Shown: positions 1 to 14,900 of the stretch, in pieces
How positions within the stretch are numbered: position 1 is the first letter of the stretch
Layout: every line of letters starts with the position of its first letter
DNA from: Mycoplasmopsis citelli
GTDB lineage: Bacteria; Bacillota_I; Bacilli_A; Mycoplasmatales; Metamycoplasmataceae
DNA: 64,000 bases
Assembly: GCF_900660645.1 (NCBI RefSeq)
Contig: NZ_LR215036.1
Span: 124,001 to 188,000 of the forward strand
Reading direction: 5' to 3'
Translations under genes and position numbers: made by a program
Notes under the pieces: generated by a model
What the model was told of the DNA's origin: nothing
Database searches by the model: none
What the model saw: the letters and a program-made list of their open reading frames with translations, nothing else

Positions 1-2
1 AT

Positions 3-3000
3 GTTCTTTATACTGCAACAAATGAACAAAAAGAACAATATCTTAAAATGCTTTCAAATGAAATTTCTAAATTAGTGGTTAATCAAAATCAAATTTTAGA
101 TCCATTTATTAACTTATTACAAGGAACATCAACTAAAGTAGATAATATTTTATTTGATGGACTTAAAAAAGATGTTGTTAGTTCCTTAAGACCCCTATAT
201 TCCAGAATTATTAGCAGTAATATCCGGTTAAATGAAGTTCAAATTGCTTCGCAAGATACAAATAAAGAAGTGGATAAATTGCAAGAAGTTTTAGATTCTT
301 CACAAGTGGAAATAAACGAAATTAATCAGTATTTAAAACTAATTCAACCATACACTGAAAGTGTCACATATAGCGACACACAAAAAAATAATGTCAAAAA
401 ATTTCTTGAATCAACAAAAATTAATTTAAATATTGCTTTAACTAAAGCTGATATTAATTCAATTCGTAATAATTTAGTGACCTTTTATCAACAAATTTCA
501 GACCAACAAAGAAGCATTAGCGAAATTAAAGATGTTATTCGTGGATTAACTCAATATGTTAATGAATTTTCAAATTCACTTGATTTTAATAAACAAAAAA
601 TTGTTCAATTAATTAACACAACTCTTAATATTAGTGATAAAAATGCTTTAATTAGTGCTAAAGCGAATCTTTTTAGTGAATTTTATTCACTTAAATTTGT
701 CGATGAATTATTACTTGAACTTAAAGAAAAAATTACTAATGCACAAAAAGATGATTTAATTTCTGAAAGTAAAGCAGTTATTGCTAATTCGCAAATTGAC
801 TTAATTTTATCTAAAAAAATCCCAAACAAAGAATTAGCAAATGAATTTTTTGCCTACTATAACTCCGAAAGTAAAGAATTAGATGCATTAAAATACTTAA
901 ATAATGAATTAAAACTCATTCAAAATCAAAGTAAAGTAATTAAGGAACTAAATTTTACCAATGATGATGTTATAAAAAAATTAAATGATTTAGAAAATCA
1001 AATAATTAAAACCTATTCAAATAATGTTACTTCAACATTTTTAGCACCAATTAACCATAAGCTTAACGAATCATTACGACTAATTTTAAAAGATGATTTA
1101 AAACAACTTATTGACCAAATGGATGAGCAAATGAAATTGCTTAGAAACTTAGATAATAAAGCCAATGAAGCAGTTTTAGTTGAAGCAAAAAAACTCAATG
1201 AAGTTTCTCTCCCAATGACAGTTGATTTTGATCCAACTCCTACAGCTACAATTATTAAGCAAATTAAGCAATATGATTTAAAATTACAAAATTTAATTAA
1301 TGCTTATCATCAAACTCTAACTGAAGGAACTTCTGATTTTACTTATGATTATTTAAAAACCGTTTTTTCGGATAATAATGATAATTACGTTCTAACTCCA
1401 AATGAGCAAAAGAGAAATGATTTATATAACGATCTCAAAAAACGTCTTGACGAATTTAGAGACGCAATTAATAGAGGGAATGGAAATCCAGAAATTGAAA
1501 AAAAATTGGAAGAAATAACTGCTAAATTAAAAAATTTAACCAATACAGCCGGAAAATTTAGAGAACTTTCAAATTTAGATAAACAAGCTCAAGAAACTAT
1601 TAATCGAAAATTACAAAGCGAAAACTCCGCTGCACTTAAACCTTATATTGATGCAGTTGAAAAAGTTCGTTCACAATTACAGGGACTTTTTGAAAATCCA
1701 AATGCAACCAATAATCAAATTCAAGATTTAATTAATCAACTTAATCAAGCTCTTAAAGAGTTAAATGAAGCTGATACAAAAATTATTATTAATCAAAAAA
1801 TTAATGATTTAAAAAATGTAATTGAAGAAAAATTCCCTAACGGAATTAATACACCAGGTTCCGAAGCGTTAAATAAACACTTAAAACAGCTTATTGAAGA
1901 TGCTAAAGATGTTTCAAATCCTGAAAAAAGTAACAAAACAATTGATGTAGCTAATGAACTAATTAAAATTACCCCTGTTTTGTTTGATTTAGAAGCAGAC
2001 AAAAAACGTTTACTTACAATTATTGGAGAGAAAAATTCTACTCAATATAGCGGAATTAAAACTAAAGATGCAATTAACGCAGGACATGCACAAATTAAAA
2101 ATGCTGATGAAGTAGTTGCAAGGTTAAATGATTTAAATAATATTCCTAATTTAGAAGCATTTGAAAATGAAAAAACTCAACTTTTACTTCGGGGAAATGA
2201 AATTTTACTTGCTTATGAGCAAGATAAAATCCAAAATCTTAATCAAGCAATTCAAGTAACAGCAAAAAATCAAACTACTGAAGCAAACACTCGTTATAAA
2301 GAACAATTAGAGCATCTTAATGATTATGCTACTGTTAAAAAATCAGAATTAATTTTGGAAAAAGCAACCGAAGCATCAGAAAAATTAGAAAAACTACTTC
2401 CTTTAGCTAGCATTAGTTCACAATTGCTTGATTTTTATAACCTTTACAATCAAGATCCAACCACATCTTTAGCTGGTTATATTAATAATTTATTATTAAA
2501 TAATCAATTATTAGCTACTGATACTTTAGAAGAAATTGAGAATAAAACTACTACTTTAACTAAAGCAAAAGAAGTTATTGCGGCTAAAAAAGAATATTTA
2601 GATGAATACAATTCTCTTGCTTCAATTTTATCTAGCGATAGTAATTGAAAAATTTATGCTCAATTAAATCGTCAAATTTCATCAATTAAAGAACAAACTA
2701 ATTCAATTATTTTTGATAATGATTTAACTGTTGAACAAATTCGTGCTAAAAAAGTTGAATTAAGTGCAAATATTAATACTTTTACTCGAACTAAAGCAAG
2801 GTTATTAGAAGATTTTAATCAAGCGGTAAGTAAAATTGAAAAACAATTAGCCCTTTTAGATGCGGATGTTGCTAAAATCAAACAAAGCAATCCAACATAT
2901 AGCTTTGATACTTATTATCAAGTGGCCAAAACTAATTTTAATACCGATAAAAGTGAACTTCAACGAGAAAATGTTGATACTAGTGATATTAATGCTTACG

Positions 3001-6000
3001 AAGCAAAACTTAAAACTGCATACCAAAAAGATTTAGCTCTAAATAAACTTAAAGATTTAGAAACTTTTGCAACTGCAGCAGATTTTGGAAATACTGATTT
3101 ACATAATAAAGCAAAAGTTGCACGAACAAGTTTTGACAATTTTATTAAAAATAAACTCAATAATCCGAATTTAACTTTGGAAGAATCGGAAAATCTTGTT
3201 GGTAAGATTGCACGCTTTTTTGATTTATTTGAACTTGAAAAGCGAGTAGCATCTCACATTGATCAAGTTCAAAATGATGGACCTCGTAGTGATTTACAAA
3301 TTCTTTCAACATCTTTTTTAACCGAAACTTTTAATAGTACCATTCCTTCTTCTGATACTAATTATGATGATTTAGTTTCTAAACACGATGAATTACTTGG
3401 TGTTTTTAATAAAGAAAAACTTGATATTGAAACACTTAGAGATCAAATTATTTTAGCTTTAGAAAACACTGATTTAACCAAAGGGCAATATGGACTAGTA
3501 AAACTCACTAATGATGGATTGGGAAATAATTACGATCAAGTTGCTAAAGAGAAGCTTGATACTTTTGTTGATACTATTAAAAGAGAAACAATAATTTCTC
3601 CTGATCAAAATAATTTAAATGAGCTACTAGCAAAAGTTCAAAAAGCAAAAAGAGAAGTAACTGCTTTTGCACAATTAGCTCAAGCACAATTTAATGCCGA
3701 AGAAGAGCTTAATAATGCCTTAGATAATGATGATTCGCCAATTATTAATTATTATTCAGCAAAACTTAGAGGATTTATTAACGTAGCTCAAAGTGTTTAT
3801 TTACGTGATAGTAATGAAGATAATAATCCAATATATAATGATTTAAAAAACAAAATCACTTTTACTACCGCAAAACTTGTTCAAGCAAATTTACTTGTTT
3901 CTAAATTAAAAGAAATTCGTGAAATTACTAACGCTACAGAATTTAATTTAAGAAATATTGACAATCAAAGCGGGATTGATAAACTAAATGAACTAAATAA
4001 TTACCTAACTTCTTTTGAAACAACCGCACAAAATGATGATTTTTCTCAAGAAGCAACCGATAAAATAGCCACTTTAGTACAAAAAGCCACCTCTTTTAAA
4101 ACTATTATCGACATTGATAATACTGTATTAGCAAAAGTAACTGAGTGAGTTAATGCTTCCCAAGCAACAAATACCACTGACATTAAATCACTACTTCAAC
4201 TTGTGTGAGATAGTATTCCAACTGCTAATGCTCAAGCTAATGCTTCTTTAGGGAAAACTCAAGGAAATGAATATAACGTTAGTGATTTATTTGATTTAGC
4301 TTCACAAAGCACTAAAACTGATCAAGAATATAATACTTTAAGTGAAAAAATCGTTCGTGAAATTACTCAAAAACAAGCAGAAATTGAAACTAAAAACATT
4401 TATCGTAAAGCTACTGATGTTAAAATTCGAGCAATCAAAAACCAAACCTTTACTCCATTAGTTCATAACACTTTTAAAGATTCTTTACTCACATTTATAG
4501 CTACTTTAGAAACTCAAAACAACGCTCAAACTAGCTTTACTATTACCCCAGATGAAACTGGAGAATTAAATAAAATTAAAGCTCAAGTTGACATTATTAC
4601 AACTAAATTTAATGATTTAAAAACTCTTGCAACTAAAGCTTATGAATTAAGTGTGTTAAATAGTCAAATTATTTCTAATGATAATACCGTTACTCAAGCT
4701 AAACAAGCAGCTCAAGCTTTAATTACCAAAGCTGAAGGTTATTATAACGACACTACTAAAATGTCTGCTAGCGGAGATGAATCAATTGCAAAAATTACCC
4801 AAGATCTTGAAGACCAATTTTTCAGATTAACTTTATTATCAAAATATCAAATTGTTAATAATTTATTCCAAAATGATAAAAGTTTAAGTGTTGATGAAAA
4901 AGCAGTTATTCAAGGAAAATTAACTGAGTTTAAAAATGCTTATGATAATAACACTAAAACTCCTCAAGAACTCTTTAGAACTTATTTTAGAGAACCTAAT
5001 GAAGTTCAAGCAAGTGAGCCTGCAAGTGCTAAAAACACTTTAATTAAGTACGTTTTAGAAAATGCGATCAATCTTAAAAAAGCTTACACTGAAGCGCAAG
5101 CTTACTTAGATTTAAAAGATGATAATATTGATGATACTGAAGTAAAAAGTAAGCTTGAACAAATTACTAATACTTTAGCAAATGTCAATGGTCCAATTAA
5201 TGTCAATAAAGTAACTAATAATGATGAAGCTACTAAAATTCAACTTTATAATCAAGTTAATAATGAAATTGAAGCACTTATTAGTGCCAAACGCGATCAG
5301 CTTGATCGTCAATTAGTATTGGATAATCAACTTAAAGATTATGTGGATAATAACTTTAATAAAAATAACTCTGCAGACCCATATGTTCCTAATTTCTTAG
5401 ATTTAGCAATTACTAAGGTCACTGAAGCTAAAAATAATAAAGCTAATTTAACTTATTCAGAAGTAAATATTGTTCTTCAAAATGCAAAATCAGTTTTTGA
5501 TGATCAAATTTTTGATTTATATGATAAAGCTAAAAATGAAGTTTTAAAAATTAAAAATACTTATATTGATTATTTTAATGACTTTAACCCAACTAATGTC
5601 ACCGTTAGAAACGGATCGGGAATTTCTCAAGCTCAATATGCACCATTTTTAAATCTGGATGCTCTAGTAACTACTGCTTTAAGTCAAAATTTAACTACTG
5701 TTGATAATTACACTACTAAAATTAATACTATGATTGAAGCTATTAATGCTAATGCACCACAAGTAATTAATAATTTTGTTAGTGCTATTAAGCAAAATTA
5801 TTTGCAAAAATTCAATCCTAAACCTGCAAGTGTTTCAGCTAATAATAAACCTGGATTTTATGTAAAATTATTTGATACTTTAGACCCCTTAAAACGTGCA
5901 ATAAATGGAAAAACTGATAATCACTTTAAATACAATAATATCGAAAGTTTAGAAGCCCAATATAATGTGCTTAAAAGTGAATTTGAAAGTTTAAATGCTC

Positions 6001-8159
6001 TTTATAATGCCATTAAAGACAAAGATGATTCTACTTCGCTATCAACTTTTGCAACTCAATTGGATGATTTAAACCAAAAATATGTAGCATTTCAAAATAA
6101 TGTTCGCACCACTACTAGAGCTATTTTAGATCAAAATCCACTTAGAGATATTTTTGCTGATTTATATACTGTTTCTTATGATGAAAATAATCAATATACT
6201 CAGCAAATTAAAGATGCTTTTTCAATGTTTAGAGCATCTTTAAATCAAAAAGTAATTGCTGTAACTCAAATTCCTACTTCAGGGTTTAATTTTGCTAATT
6301 TAAATCAAAATTCTAATAACGCAAATGAGATGTTTGAGATTTTAAGTCATTTATATGAATTGAAAGATTGAATTTTAGATCAAAACCATAAAAATATGCT
6401 TCTTACTCAGCTTGATACAAACCCTAACCAAACTAACCCTCTTCCAGCAACTGAAAATAGCATTATTGCTCAAAGTCAATTTAACAAAAAATATAAAGTA
6501 ATTACTGCTGCAGATGGATTTACTCGCAAACAATTTATCGATAGATTCAACGAAATTGCTAACCTAAATGCCACTGCAAACCCAACAAGTGCAGATTTAG
6601 TCCGTATTGATAATAATGATAACTTTTTAGAGATGTTTAATCAATTTGCTTTCACTAAAAAAGATATTCATAATAATAGTGATGTTAAATCAATTTTTTC
6701 ACCGGTAACTTTTAAAGTTTACCTTAAAAAAATTGATCCAAATAATTGATTTGAAAATGTTGATGAACCAAATAAAGCCGAAGTTGATCGTCGTTCATTA
6801 AAAGCTAAACTTGTTTATGAATATAAATCTAATGTAACCAATATCGGTGAACTAAAAACCGAAAGAGATGTTATTTTAACCTTTAAAACTTTAGATATAG
6901 CCCAAATTCCAGATGGAACTTCTAGTGTTTTCTTTACTCCAGCAACTGGAGTTGATTCAAAGTTTGGATATAAAGCTAAAGTCGAAGCTTTAGATGTTGA
7001 TGAAGCGGGTTGAAATATTGCTACAGTAGCTAATAAACAAGCAGCTAACTATGAACAAATTCGAAATGAAGTTATTACTAAAGTGTATAACAAAATGAAA
7101 GAAGCTATTTTTGATTTAGGAAATTCTGTTTATACAGAAACTAATGCTGATGGAGTTTTAAAAGAAAAAGCAACTGAATATAGTAGTGAAATTTATACTA
7201 ATGGATCTCACAATCCTGATTTAGATAATGTTGATTCGCTTGGAGGAGGACTTTCGAATCGTATTAGTGCCTTTTTAAATAATGATTTAAAAAACAAACG
7301 AAGCAAATATTCCTTTGATTTCCAAAATCAAGATAATATCGCTGTTACATTTAACACTTCATTGAGTACTATTAAACAAGATGAATACTTACGGATTTAT
7401 CCAGTTGATAATGAAAAAGGATTTGCATTCTTGCAAATTCAAGGTGGATACTTAACAGGATTAGTCACACAGGGTAACGGACAGGGTAACGATTTTACCC
7501 CCCAAGCATACGATTCAAAAATTAAAGGTGGAGATTATTTTGTTTACGGTGGACGTGCAGATTATTGAAATATTGAACAAAATCAGCTTCCTACCGGAAT
7601 TAACTTATATCTTTATAACTTTAACATTGATTATGATCCAGTTTTAAGAAAAGTTTATTTTTATAATTCGTGATTAGAAAATACTGTTTTATTACCTAAT
7701 CCAAATTCCTTCGGTAATAAAATAGAACAATTTGCACAACAATTTAATAGTGCAGGTCGAAAAACTGATAAAGATTTCTTGCAACAAATAGCTAATAATT
7801 ACAAAGTTATTCCTAATTATATTCCCACACCAAAAGATTTAGCTCGGATTATAGCAATTACAGCCGCTAATCCTCGACAATTCTTTTTAGGTAATTCATA
7901 TGATATTACTTCACATAATTTACCATTAACTCAAGATGAATCACTAGGAACTGCTCCTATTTTCCCTTTAAATGGTGGACAAAGTCCAATATATAGAAGC
8001 AATTCTAGCGATTCTAGAAGTACTGAACTTAGAGGAGTAGATAGTTCCAATCCTTTTACAAGCAGAATGTCAAATATTTTACTTGTTAAAGATTCAGCTC
8101 GCAGTCCCCTTTATTCTGCTTCAATTAATAAATTTTGATTTAAAATTAGAAATCGTTAA
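3..8159 (+). CDS. giant surface protein A, 5' end outside the window
   Basis: The frame is open from the first bases to a TAA at 8157-8159 (about 2,718 codons) once TGA is read as Trp. I do not recognise a named family. The protein is dominated by Asn/Lys/Glu/Leu-rich helical stretches, as in long coiled-coil or rod-like mycoplasma surface proteins. It ends in a less helical C-terminal part with motifs such as YDPVLRKVYFYNSW and FPLNGGQSPIYR. It is a clear full-length paralogue of the gene at 17418: the reading at 48 (KMLSNEISKLVV) aligns to the one near 17943 (KNVSQEISKLVV), so the true start should lie roughly 480 nt upstream of the window. That start would add an N-terminal membrane anchor by analogy. 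A surface or adhesin-like role is inferred from size, composition and the paralogues' signal anchors. Confidence 0.8.
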
Positions 8160-8178
8160 TAAAATTTTTTACTAATTA

Positions 8179-8214
8179 AAAAATGGAAAATTTTAAATTT
8201 TTCCATTTTTTGTT
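8179..8214 (+). terminator. intrinsic terminator of giant gene A
   Basis: AAAAATGGAAAA pairs with TTTTCCATTTTT around an A/T loop and runs into a T-rich tail. It starts 20 bp after the TAA of the first giant gene. Confidence 0.7.
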
Positions 8215-8271
8215 TTTTTCTTTAGTTTTTAGTATGCAAATAAGAAAGCTAGAGTAACTAAATTAAAATAA

Positions 8272-8640
8272 ACAGCCAAAGAAGAAAATATCATAACTAA
8301 AGAAGAATTAATAGAGCTTATTAAAAATGGTGAAAAAATTGATATGGAATTTAAAAGTACTTACAATCAAATTGGTAAAGATGTTTATGATACGGTGTGT
8401 GCTTTTAATAATCGCATCGGCGGACATCTTATTTTATTAGGAGTTAATGATAATAAAGAAATCATTGGTATAAATTCCAAAGTGTTGATAAAAATCTTAA
8501 AGATTTTACTAAATCTATTAATAATTTAGATAAAATAAGACCTAAACTTTATCTTAAACCTGAAATTATTGATATTGAAAATTAAATGAACAAAAATATC
8601 TTATATTAATCAAAAATAAGAAAGTTACTTGCTATTTTAA
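8272..8640 (+). pseudogene. decayed AlbA_2/Schlafen-type DNA-binding gene remnant
   Basis: The reading around 8344 gives MEFKSTYNQIGKDVYDTVCA followed by FNNRIGGHLILLGVND. This matches the start of the AlbA_2 (divergent 'AAA_4') domain found in putative transcriptional regulators, where the E-F-K motif and the GGxLxxGV core are conserved. No ATG lies in frame upstream after the stop at 8269, although the likely original N-terminus (KEELIELIKNGEKIDMEFK) is still readable from about 8299. Near 8475 the homology jumps to another frame (VDKNLKDFTKSINNLDK, then KIRPKLYLKPE) and jumps again near 8580. The gene is therefore broken by at least two frameshifts and lacks its C-terminal half. It is a relic between two giant surface-protein genes; function is presumably lost. 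Confidence 0.7.
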
Positions 8641-8958
8641 TTTCTTGATTTTAATCAATACAACATCATTATTTCAAATAATATACATCTTCTATAACTC
8701 TATGATAATTTTTTTACTTTTTTAATTAAAAATCATTTTATTTATTGTAATTTTAAGTCTATTAATTTCAAATAATAATGACTGTTTTTTTTTTTTTTTT
8801 TGTAAAAAATATAAAAAACTAATTTAAACAAGGTTTTTAGGGCAGATATAACACCATTTTATATTAAATGTGGTATCATTATAAAAATAATATTTTTAAT
8901 ATTTAAGCACTAAAAAGTGCTAATTAAATCATTATATAAATAATTTTTGAGGTGTATT
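8641..8958. promoter_or_regulatory. 318-bp intergenic region upstream of the giant gene B/C operon
   Basis: No ORF is credible here. The region holds a 17-T run (8785-8801), a likely extended -10 element (TGTGGTATCAT, 8870-8880, or the overlapping TATAAA), and a short perfect hairpin AGCACT-AAAA-AGTGCT (8906-8921) in the probable 5' leader. A ribosome-binding site AGGTG sits at 8950-8954. It must carry the promoter for the two giant genes that follow. Confidence 0.5.
8785..8801. repeat. homopolymer tract of 17 T upstream of the giant gene operon
   Basis: Seventeen consecutive T, about 70 bp upstream of the likely -10 box and 158 bp upstream of the ATG at 8959. Long homopolymers near promoters are the usual switch of phase-variable mycoplasma surface genes (for example the poly-A of vlp genes in M. 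hyorhinis). Here the tract is upstream of, not between, the promoter boxes, so any effect would be on spacing to an upstream element. Confidence 0.55.
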
Positions 8959-11900
8959 ATGAAAAATCCAAAAAAAGCAATCGCTACATTAGCGATTGCT
9001 AGTGGTGTAACAGCAGCCGCAGCTCTTGTGTCTGTGGGTACTTTATTATCATTGCATAAATCGCAACCAGTTTCTCGTGAACAAAGTTACTTTTTTATGG
9101 AACTTCAAAATCAAGTAATTAAAACTCAAAATCTTTTAAGCAATCTTTCACAAGAAGATTTAAAAAATGAACAAATTAAAAAGCTTTCTTTAGAAGTGGA
9201 TTTTGCTAAACGATTACTATTAAATCCAAATTCAAGTATTTCAAAAATGATTGAACAAAGAAATGAACTAAGGCACTCTAGGCCTAAGGCACTGCTTAAT
9301 ATTGCTAAAGACTCGGACGAAGAAAAGAATCTTATTGAAGAATACTATTCTTTAGTTAAGGATGTTGATTTCCAAGATGCAGTTAGCTCAGCAAAAAATC
9401 AAGTTCTGAGTGCTTTAAAAAATCCCGAAAATAAAGCAGCTGCTTTGCAAAAGTTTTATGAGATTGTTGATCCTCTTATTGAAAAGCAAAATCAATTTTC
9501 TCTTGAACTTGAAACTAAAATTTGAACCAACCACGAACAACTTGTTAAAAACACTCCAAATTTATTTAGTACTCAAGAAAAAAGTGTACTACTTTCAACC
9601 ATTGATCAAATTTTATCTTTACTAGCTCAACCACAATATTCACGTGATGCTATTGTCGAATATGAACAAGTATACGATAAAATGATTAATAAACTTGCAA
9701 AAAGCAAAGTTGAAGAAACTAAAATTTTAAATAATTTCTTAGAAAATGTCATTCGGGTACGTAATGAGATTAATATTTTAGATCTTAATAATCATTTAAA
9801 AGATAACTCTTTAAACCGAATTGATAATTATAAAAGTATTGCATTAAATTCAGCTCCAACTTTAGCAGTGACTAAAGCTAAAGAAATTGAATATTTAAAT
9901 GATTTAGTCAATAATGAACTAAAAACTTTAATTGATGAAACTCCCGATAAAAATAAATTACTTGTAAACTTATCACAAGTATTAAGTGTCTTAAAAGCGT
10001 CCTCTTTTGATAATAATGTTAAAAAATTAGTTAATCAGCAAGTTAAAAAAATCCAAGAAAATCCTTCTGAAAGTGAAGGAGATCTTTTAAATAGCATTGC
10101 TCAAGCAACTAATTTAACTACTGCTATTAAAAATATTGATAATTTAGCTACAACTATTAAAGATCAAACTATCACTTATGTTGCTGAGCGAAATTTAAGT
10201 CCAGAAGATGCTCAAAACTTCCAAACACAATTAAGTGATATTTTAGAAAGTAGTTTTGAAAGTATTAATCAATATTTAGAAAAATTAAATAATCTTTATA
10301 ACAATATTTACGATAATGTCTTACTTGGAAGTGTATTTAAAAATTCTCTTAAAAAATTAAGCGAACAAATTTTAAATTCGATTAACAAAGGAAAAAATGT
10401 TAATAAAAGTGATTTAACTCAAATGTTAAATCAAGTAACAACAGTGTTAAATGGCAATGTTTCAGTTAAAGAGTTAAACGAAACTTTACGAACTAAGTCA
10501 AATGAACTTAGAGAAATTAATCGAATCGAACTTAGAAATTGATATAACATTTCCAAACCTTTAGTTGAAGAAGAAAATAATCTTGATGCAAAAATTAAAG
10601 ATAAATTAAGGTTTTTAAATTCTAAAGCTATATTATTAATTCCTTCAGATTCTACTGCTATTAGGGAAGATTTACAATTTTTAATTGATCAATATCAACA
10701 AGAACTCCAAAAAGCTAATATTAGCGAAGGGTTGCAAGACACTTTAGATAAATTTACTCAAACTAAAGAAGCAATTAATGCAATTTTTGTCACTGATAGT
10801 GGAGAAATTACCTCAGCATTTGGGAAAAAGCTACAAGAACAAGCTTTAGAATTAAGAAAACAAGCTCAAATTACTGCTCAAAACCCTAATTTAACTGATG
10901 ATCAGAAAAAAGATAAATTTTTACAAATAGCTAAAGGATTAGATAATCTCGCTAAAAATGCTCAAGCATTTAAACAATTAGAAGCAAAAATTGCCTCTGG
11001 AGAAATAACAATAGCTTCTTCATCAGGGAAAAAAGCGGAGCAAACTTTCTTAGAAAAAGAAGCTCTTAGAATTAATCAAGTTAAAGTAGCTGCTTTGGAA
11101 GCTTTAGATAATGCTTCAAGTAATGTTGATGTTGCTAATTTAATTAGCCAAATGGATAATGCAATTGCTGCTTATAAAGAAAAGCAAGCTGAATACCAAA
11201 GTACTCAAGCTTTAAAAGACAATTTTAATTTAATTAACCAAATTTTTGCACCATATTCATTAAATGGAGTTCCAACTCCAATGCAAAAGAAAATTTTAGA
11301 TAAACTATCTACTTATCAGCAACAACTTACAGATACAAATTTAACTAACGAACAAAGAGATAATATCAATAGTGAAATTGCTAAATTAATGGATGTAGTT
11401 GAAGATGCAAAAGATTTAGAAGTTAAAAATAATGCTCTTAAAAACTTAATTAATGAAACACAAAATAATGATTATGGAACTTTCAAACCTGAAAATCAAT
11501 TTAATAGTGCTAAAAATTTAAATACTGAAGTTGATACTTTCTTAAACACTTTATTTAATCCTAATTTTGATAAAAGCCAAATTGCTCAAAAAGCAAATGA
11601 TTTAGAGCAAAAACATCAAGAATTAGCCTTGGCTATTTCGGTGGCCCTTTTAAGAAAAACTAATCAAGAAATTCAAGATAATAAAGTTACTGGAGCCAAT
11701 ATTTCGCAAAGTCCTTACACAGAAATTAACGCTTCAATTGAAAGTATTAATACAGTAACACAAAATTTAATAAATGATAATAACAAAACCCAAGCTCAAG
11801 TAGATGAACTTGAAAATAACATTAAAAACTATTTAAAATTAGCTAAAAGTCTTAAAGCTAGTGCGGATAAATTACAAACACTTAATCAAACTAATAATCC

Positions 11901-14900
11901 AATTGCTTATGAAACATTACGCAAAGCTCTTTTAGATAAACCAAATAGTGGTACTGCAAATGAACCAAATAATACTTTAATTCATTTTGGAGATAGTATT
12001 AGTGTAATTGATTTTAAAACTCGAATTTTAGGAGCTGAACTATCTAAAACCCCAACTCGTCTTCAAGCTGAAAATAATATCAAAACTTTAGAAGCAGTAT
12101 ATGGAGCAAATGAACGTAATCGTGCTATTTTTGATGATGCAATTAGAGTTTTTGAAACCAAAATAGCTGATTATAAAGTTAAAATTGCACAGTTTTACGC
12201 TACAAATGCTAATTTAGCAACTCTTAGAGATGATATTGATTTTGCCACTCAAAAAGAGCAGCAAATTAAAAATGCTATTGATACAGCATGAAATGATGCC
12301 CTTACTCTTAAAAGCTCCTTACAAAATGATTATAACGCTAGTAAAACTGCTGATGGATTAAGAAATTCAACTCACACAGATAATGTTTTTGCTGAGTTTG
12401 AGAATTTAAAAGATATTATTGATAACAGCGGTAAAAAGACCACTTTAACAGCTCAATTGCTCGCAAAATTAGATGAACTCCCACTAGCATATACAAAAGA
12501 TAGTTTTATTCAAAGTGCTGAAGAATTAACTAGCAAAATTAATGTTTTTGATAATTATTCAACTGAGATTCAAAATAATTACAGCAACTCATGAAAAGGA
12601 ATTTTAATTTCGTGAAAAGACGCACTGAAAAATACTGTTAATTCTTATAATTTACCAGCTGATTTACTTAAAATTCGTAGAGATTACCAAAAAGTTTCTT
12701 CACTTACTTCATTAATTGGACAATTTAAAATTATTTTTGATTATTTTGATACTACTTCAAAAAGTAATCCAAACCAAAAAAATATTCAAATATTAATGAA
12801 TACTCATCCAAATAATGCTTTATTTAACAAATTACAACAAGTTTCGCAATATCAAAATGCTGATGAAGCTACTTTATATAGCAAAAGTTCTGAAAGTATT
12901 ATTTCACTTCGAAATGAACTTAGAGATTTATATTTTGATGTAGTTTCCCTTGAGGATGCAAAAGCTTCTGAAAGTGATAAAATCCAAAAATATAAAACTG
13001 CTATTGACGCAAAACTTGATGCTTTAGCTAGTGTTGATTCAGGATTAAAAGATCAAATCGATGCAAAATTACAGCAATTATTAAGTCAAACAAGTGCAGT
13101 CACTCAAAAAGCAGATTTAGTAGCTATTGATAATGCTTTAAGTGAAATTGAATTTAAAGAAGAAAATCTTAAAAATCTAGCAATTAAAACTAAAGTAGCT
13201 CAAGATTTAGTTGCCGCAAATTCTAACATTCCTGCTAGCGATACTGGAAAACAGGCGTTAATTAATTCAATTTCAGATACTTATAGTGCTTATAAAGACT
13301 CATATTTAACCATTGCTCCAGTAGAATTAATTTCTAAAGAAAAAGAACTTGAAGATAAAATCGCTCTATTTAATAAATTCAATGTCGTTTATGCAAAAGT
13401 TCAAAGTGATAAAGCAAATATTCCTGATGCTACAACTTCAACTCATGGATATGCAACAGGAACTGGAACGCATGGAACTCCACAAGATGGTAAGTCAAAA
13501 ATGGAAGGGTATTTTGATCATTTAATTGATTTGTTAAACCAAACTCCAGTAACTCAAGGAAAAATATTTAATGTTGAAAATACACTCAATTCGCTTGAAA
13601 AATTAATTAATCTCCAAAAAGATAAATTAAACATTCAAAATCAAGTTCTAAATGATAGTACTAATAATTACAATAATTTTGAATATAAAACCGGAATGCG
13701 AGCTAATTATGGATTTGAGAGTGATGCTAAAGAACTTGCTGATGCGATTTTAAAAAGCATTCCGGATAATAATAAAACTGCTACCGAACTTGAAACTGAA
13801 CTTATTCCTACTTTAGTTAATGAGTTTCAAAATGCTTATGATTTATATTTAGCTCGTAAAAATGCCTTAGAGACACTTTATAAAAATAATGCTAACGATA
13901 AGGGGATTAAAGTTACTGAAGTTGAGCAGTTATTTACCACTAATACCACTAATGTTGATTCGCAATTTACAGCATTAAAAGAAAAAGCAGATGACTTTTT
14001 CCACACCCAAGCTGAGCAAATTAAAAACGCTAATAATGTAGCAACAATTGATGAAGCAATCCGAAATGCAATTGAAATTGATGTTTTCTTTGAAAAATAC
14101 AAAAAATTAGCTGAATTAGTAGCTCAAGCAACAACTGCCAAAAACACAGTTAATGCAATGACTAATATCGCAAATAATGTTAATGTTACTGGATCAATAG
14201 CTAAATTAGATGCTGAAATAACCAAAGCAACTGGATATTATTACACTCAAAAAGATTCTTCGCTTTTAGATAATAATATTTTCCTTTTAGACACATATAT
14301 TGCAAGATTAAATTTTGCAACCCAAGTAGCAACCAAGCAAAATGAGCTTGATAATTTAACTACCACTCCATCAAATAATGATTATTTAACCGCTCAAGCA
14401 AAAGCTCCGCTTACAGCTATTTTAAATACCCCATTTAATGAGTTAAATGCTAATAATTCACTTGAAACTAAAGAAAATTATGCTAATTTACTTGAAAAAT
14501 ATATTACTGGTTCTTCAAATAGTTCATTTAATATTGGGTTTATTAATTCAAAAATTCTCCAAGCAAATATTCATAAAGCTCAAGAATATTTAACTTCATA
14601 TAAAGCGAAAATTGCCTCAAATTCAAATTATGAACCACAAAATATTAAGAATTTATATACTGCTTTAGAAACAAAAATAAATGAAGCTACAGTTGCTCTT
14701 AATGATAATAATCACAACGAAGAAACTAAATTAAGACTTGCTTCAGAACTTTATAATTCAAATAATGGAGCTTTAGATGAGATTTTAAAAGCTGAAAGTG
14801 ATAAAGCAAAAGTAGCTTTAGCATTACACTTACAGCTTGATAAATATTTAGCTAATAACTATCCAAATCCAAATAGCAATCCGAAATTACAAGATTACGA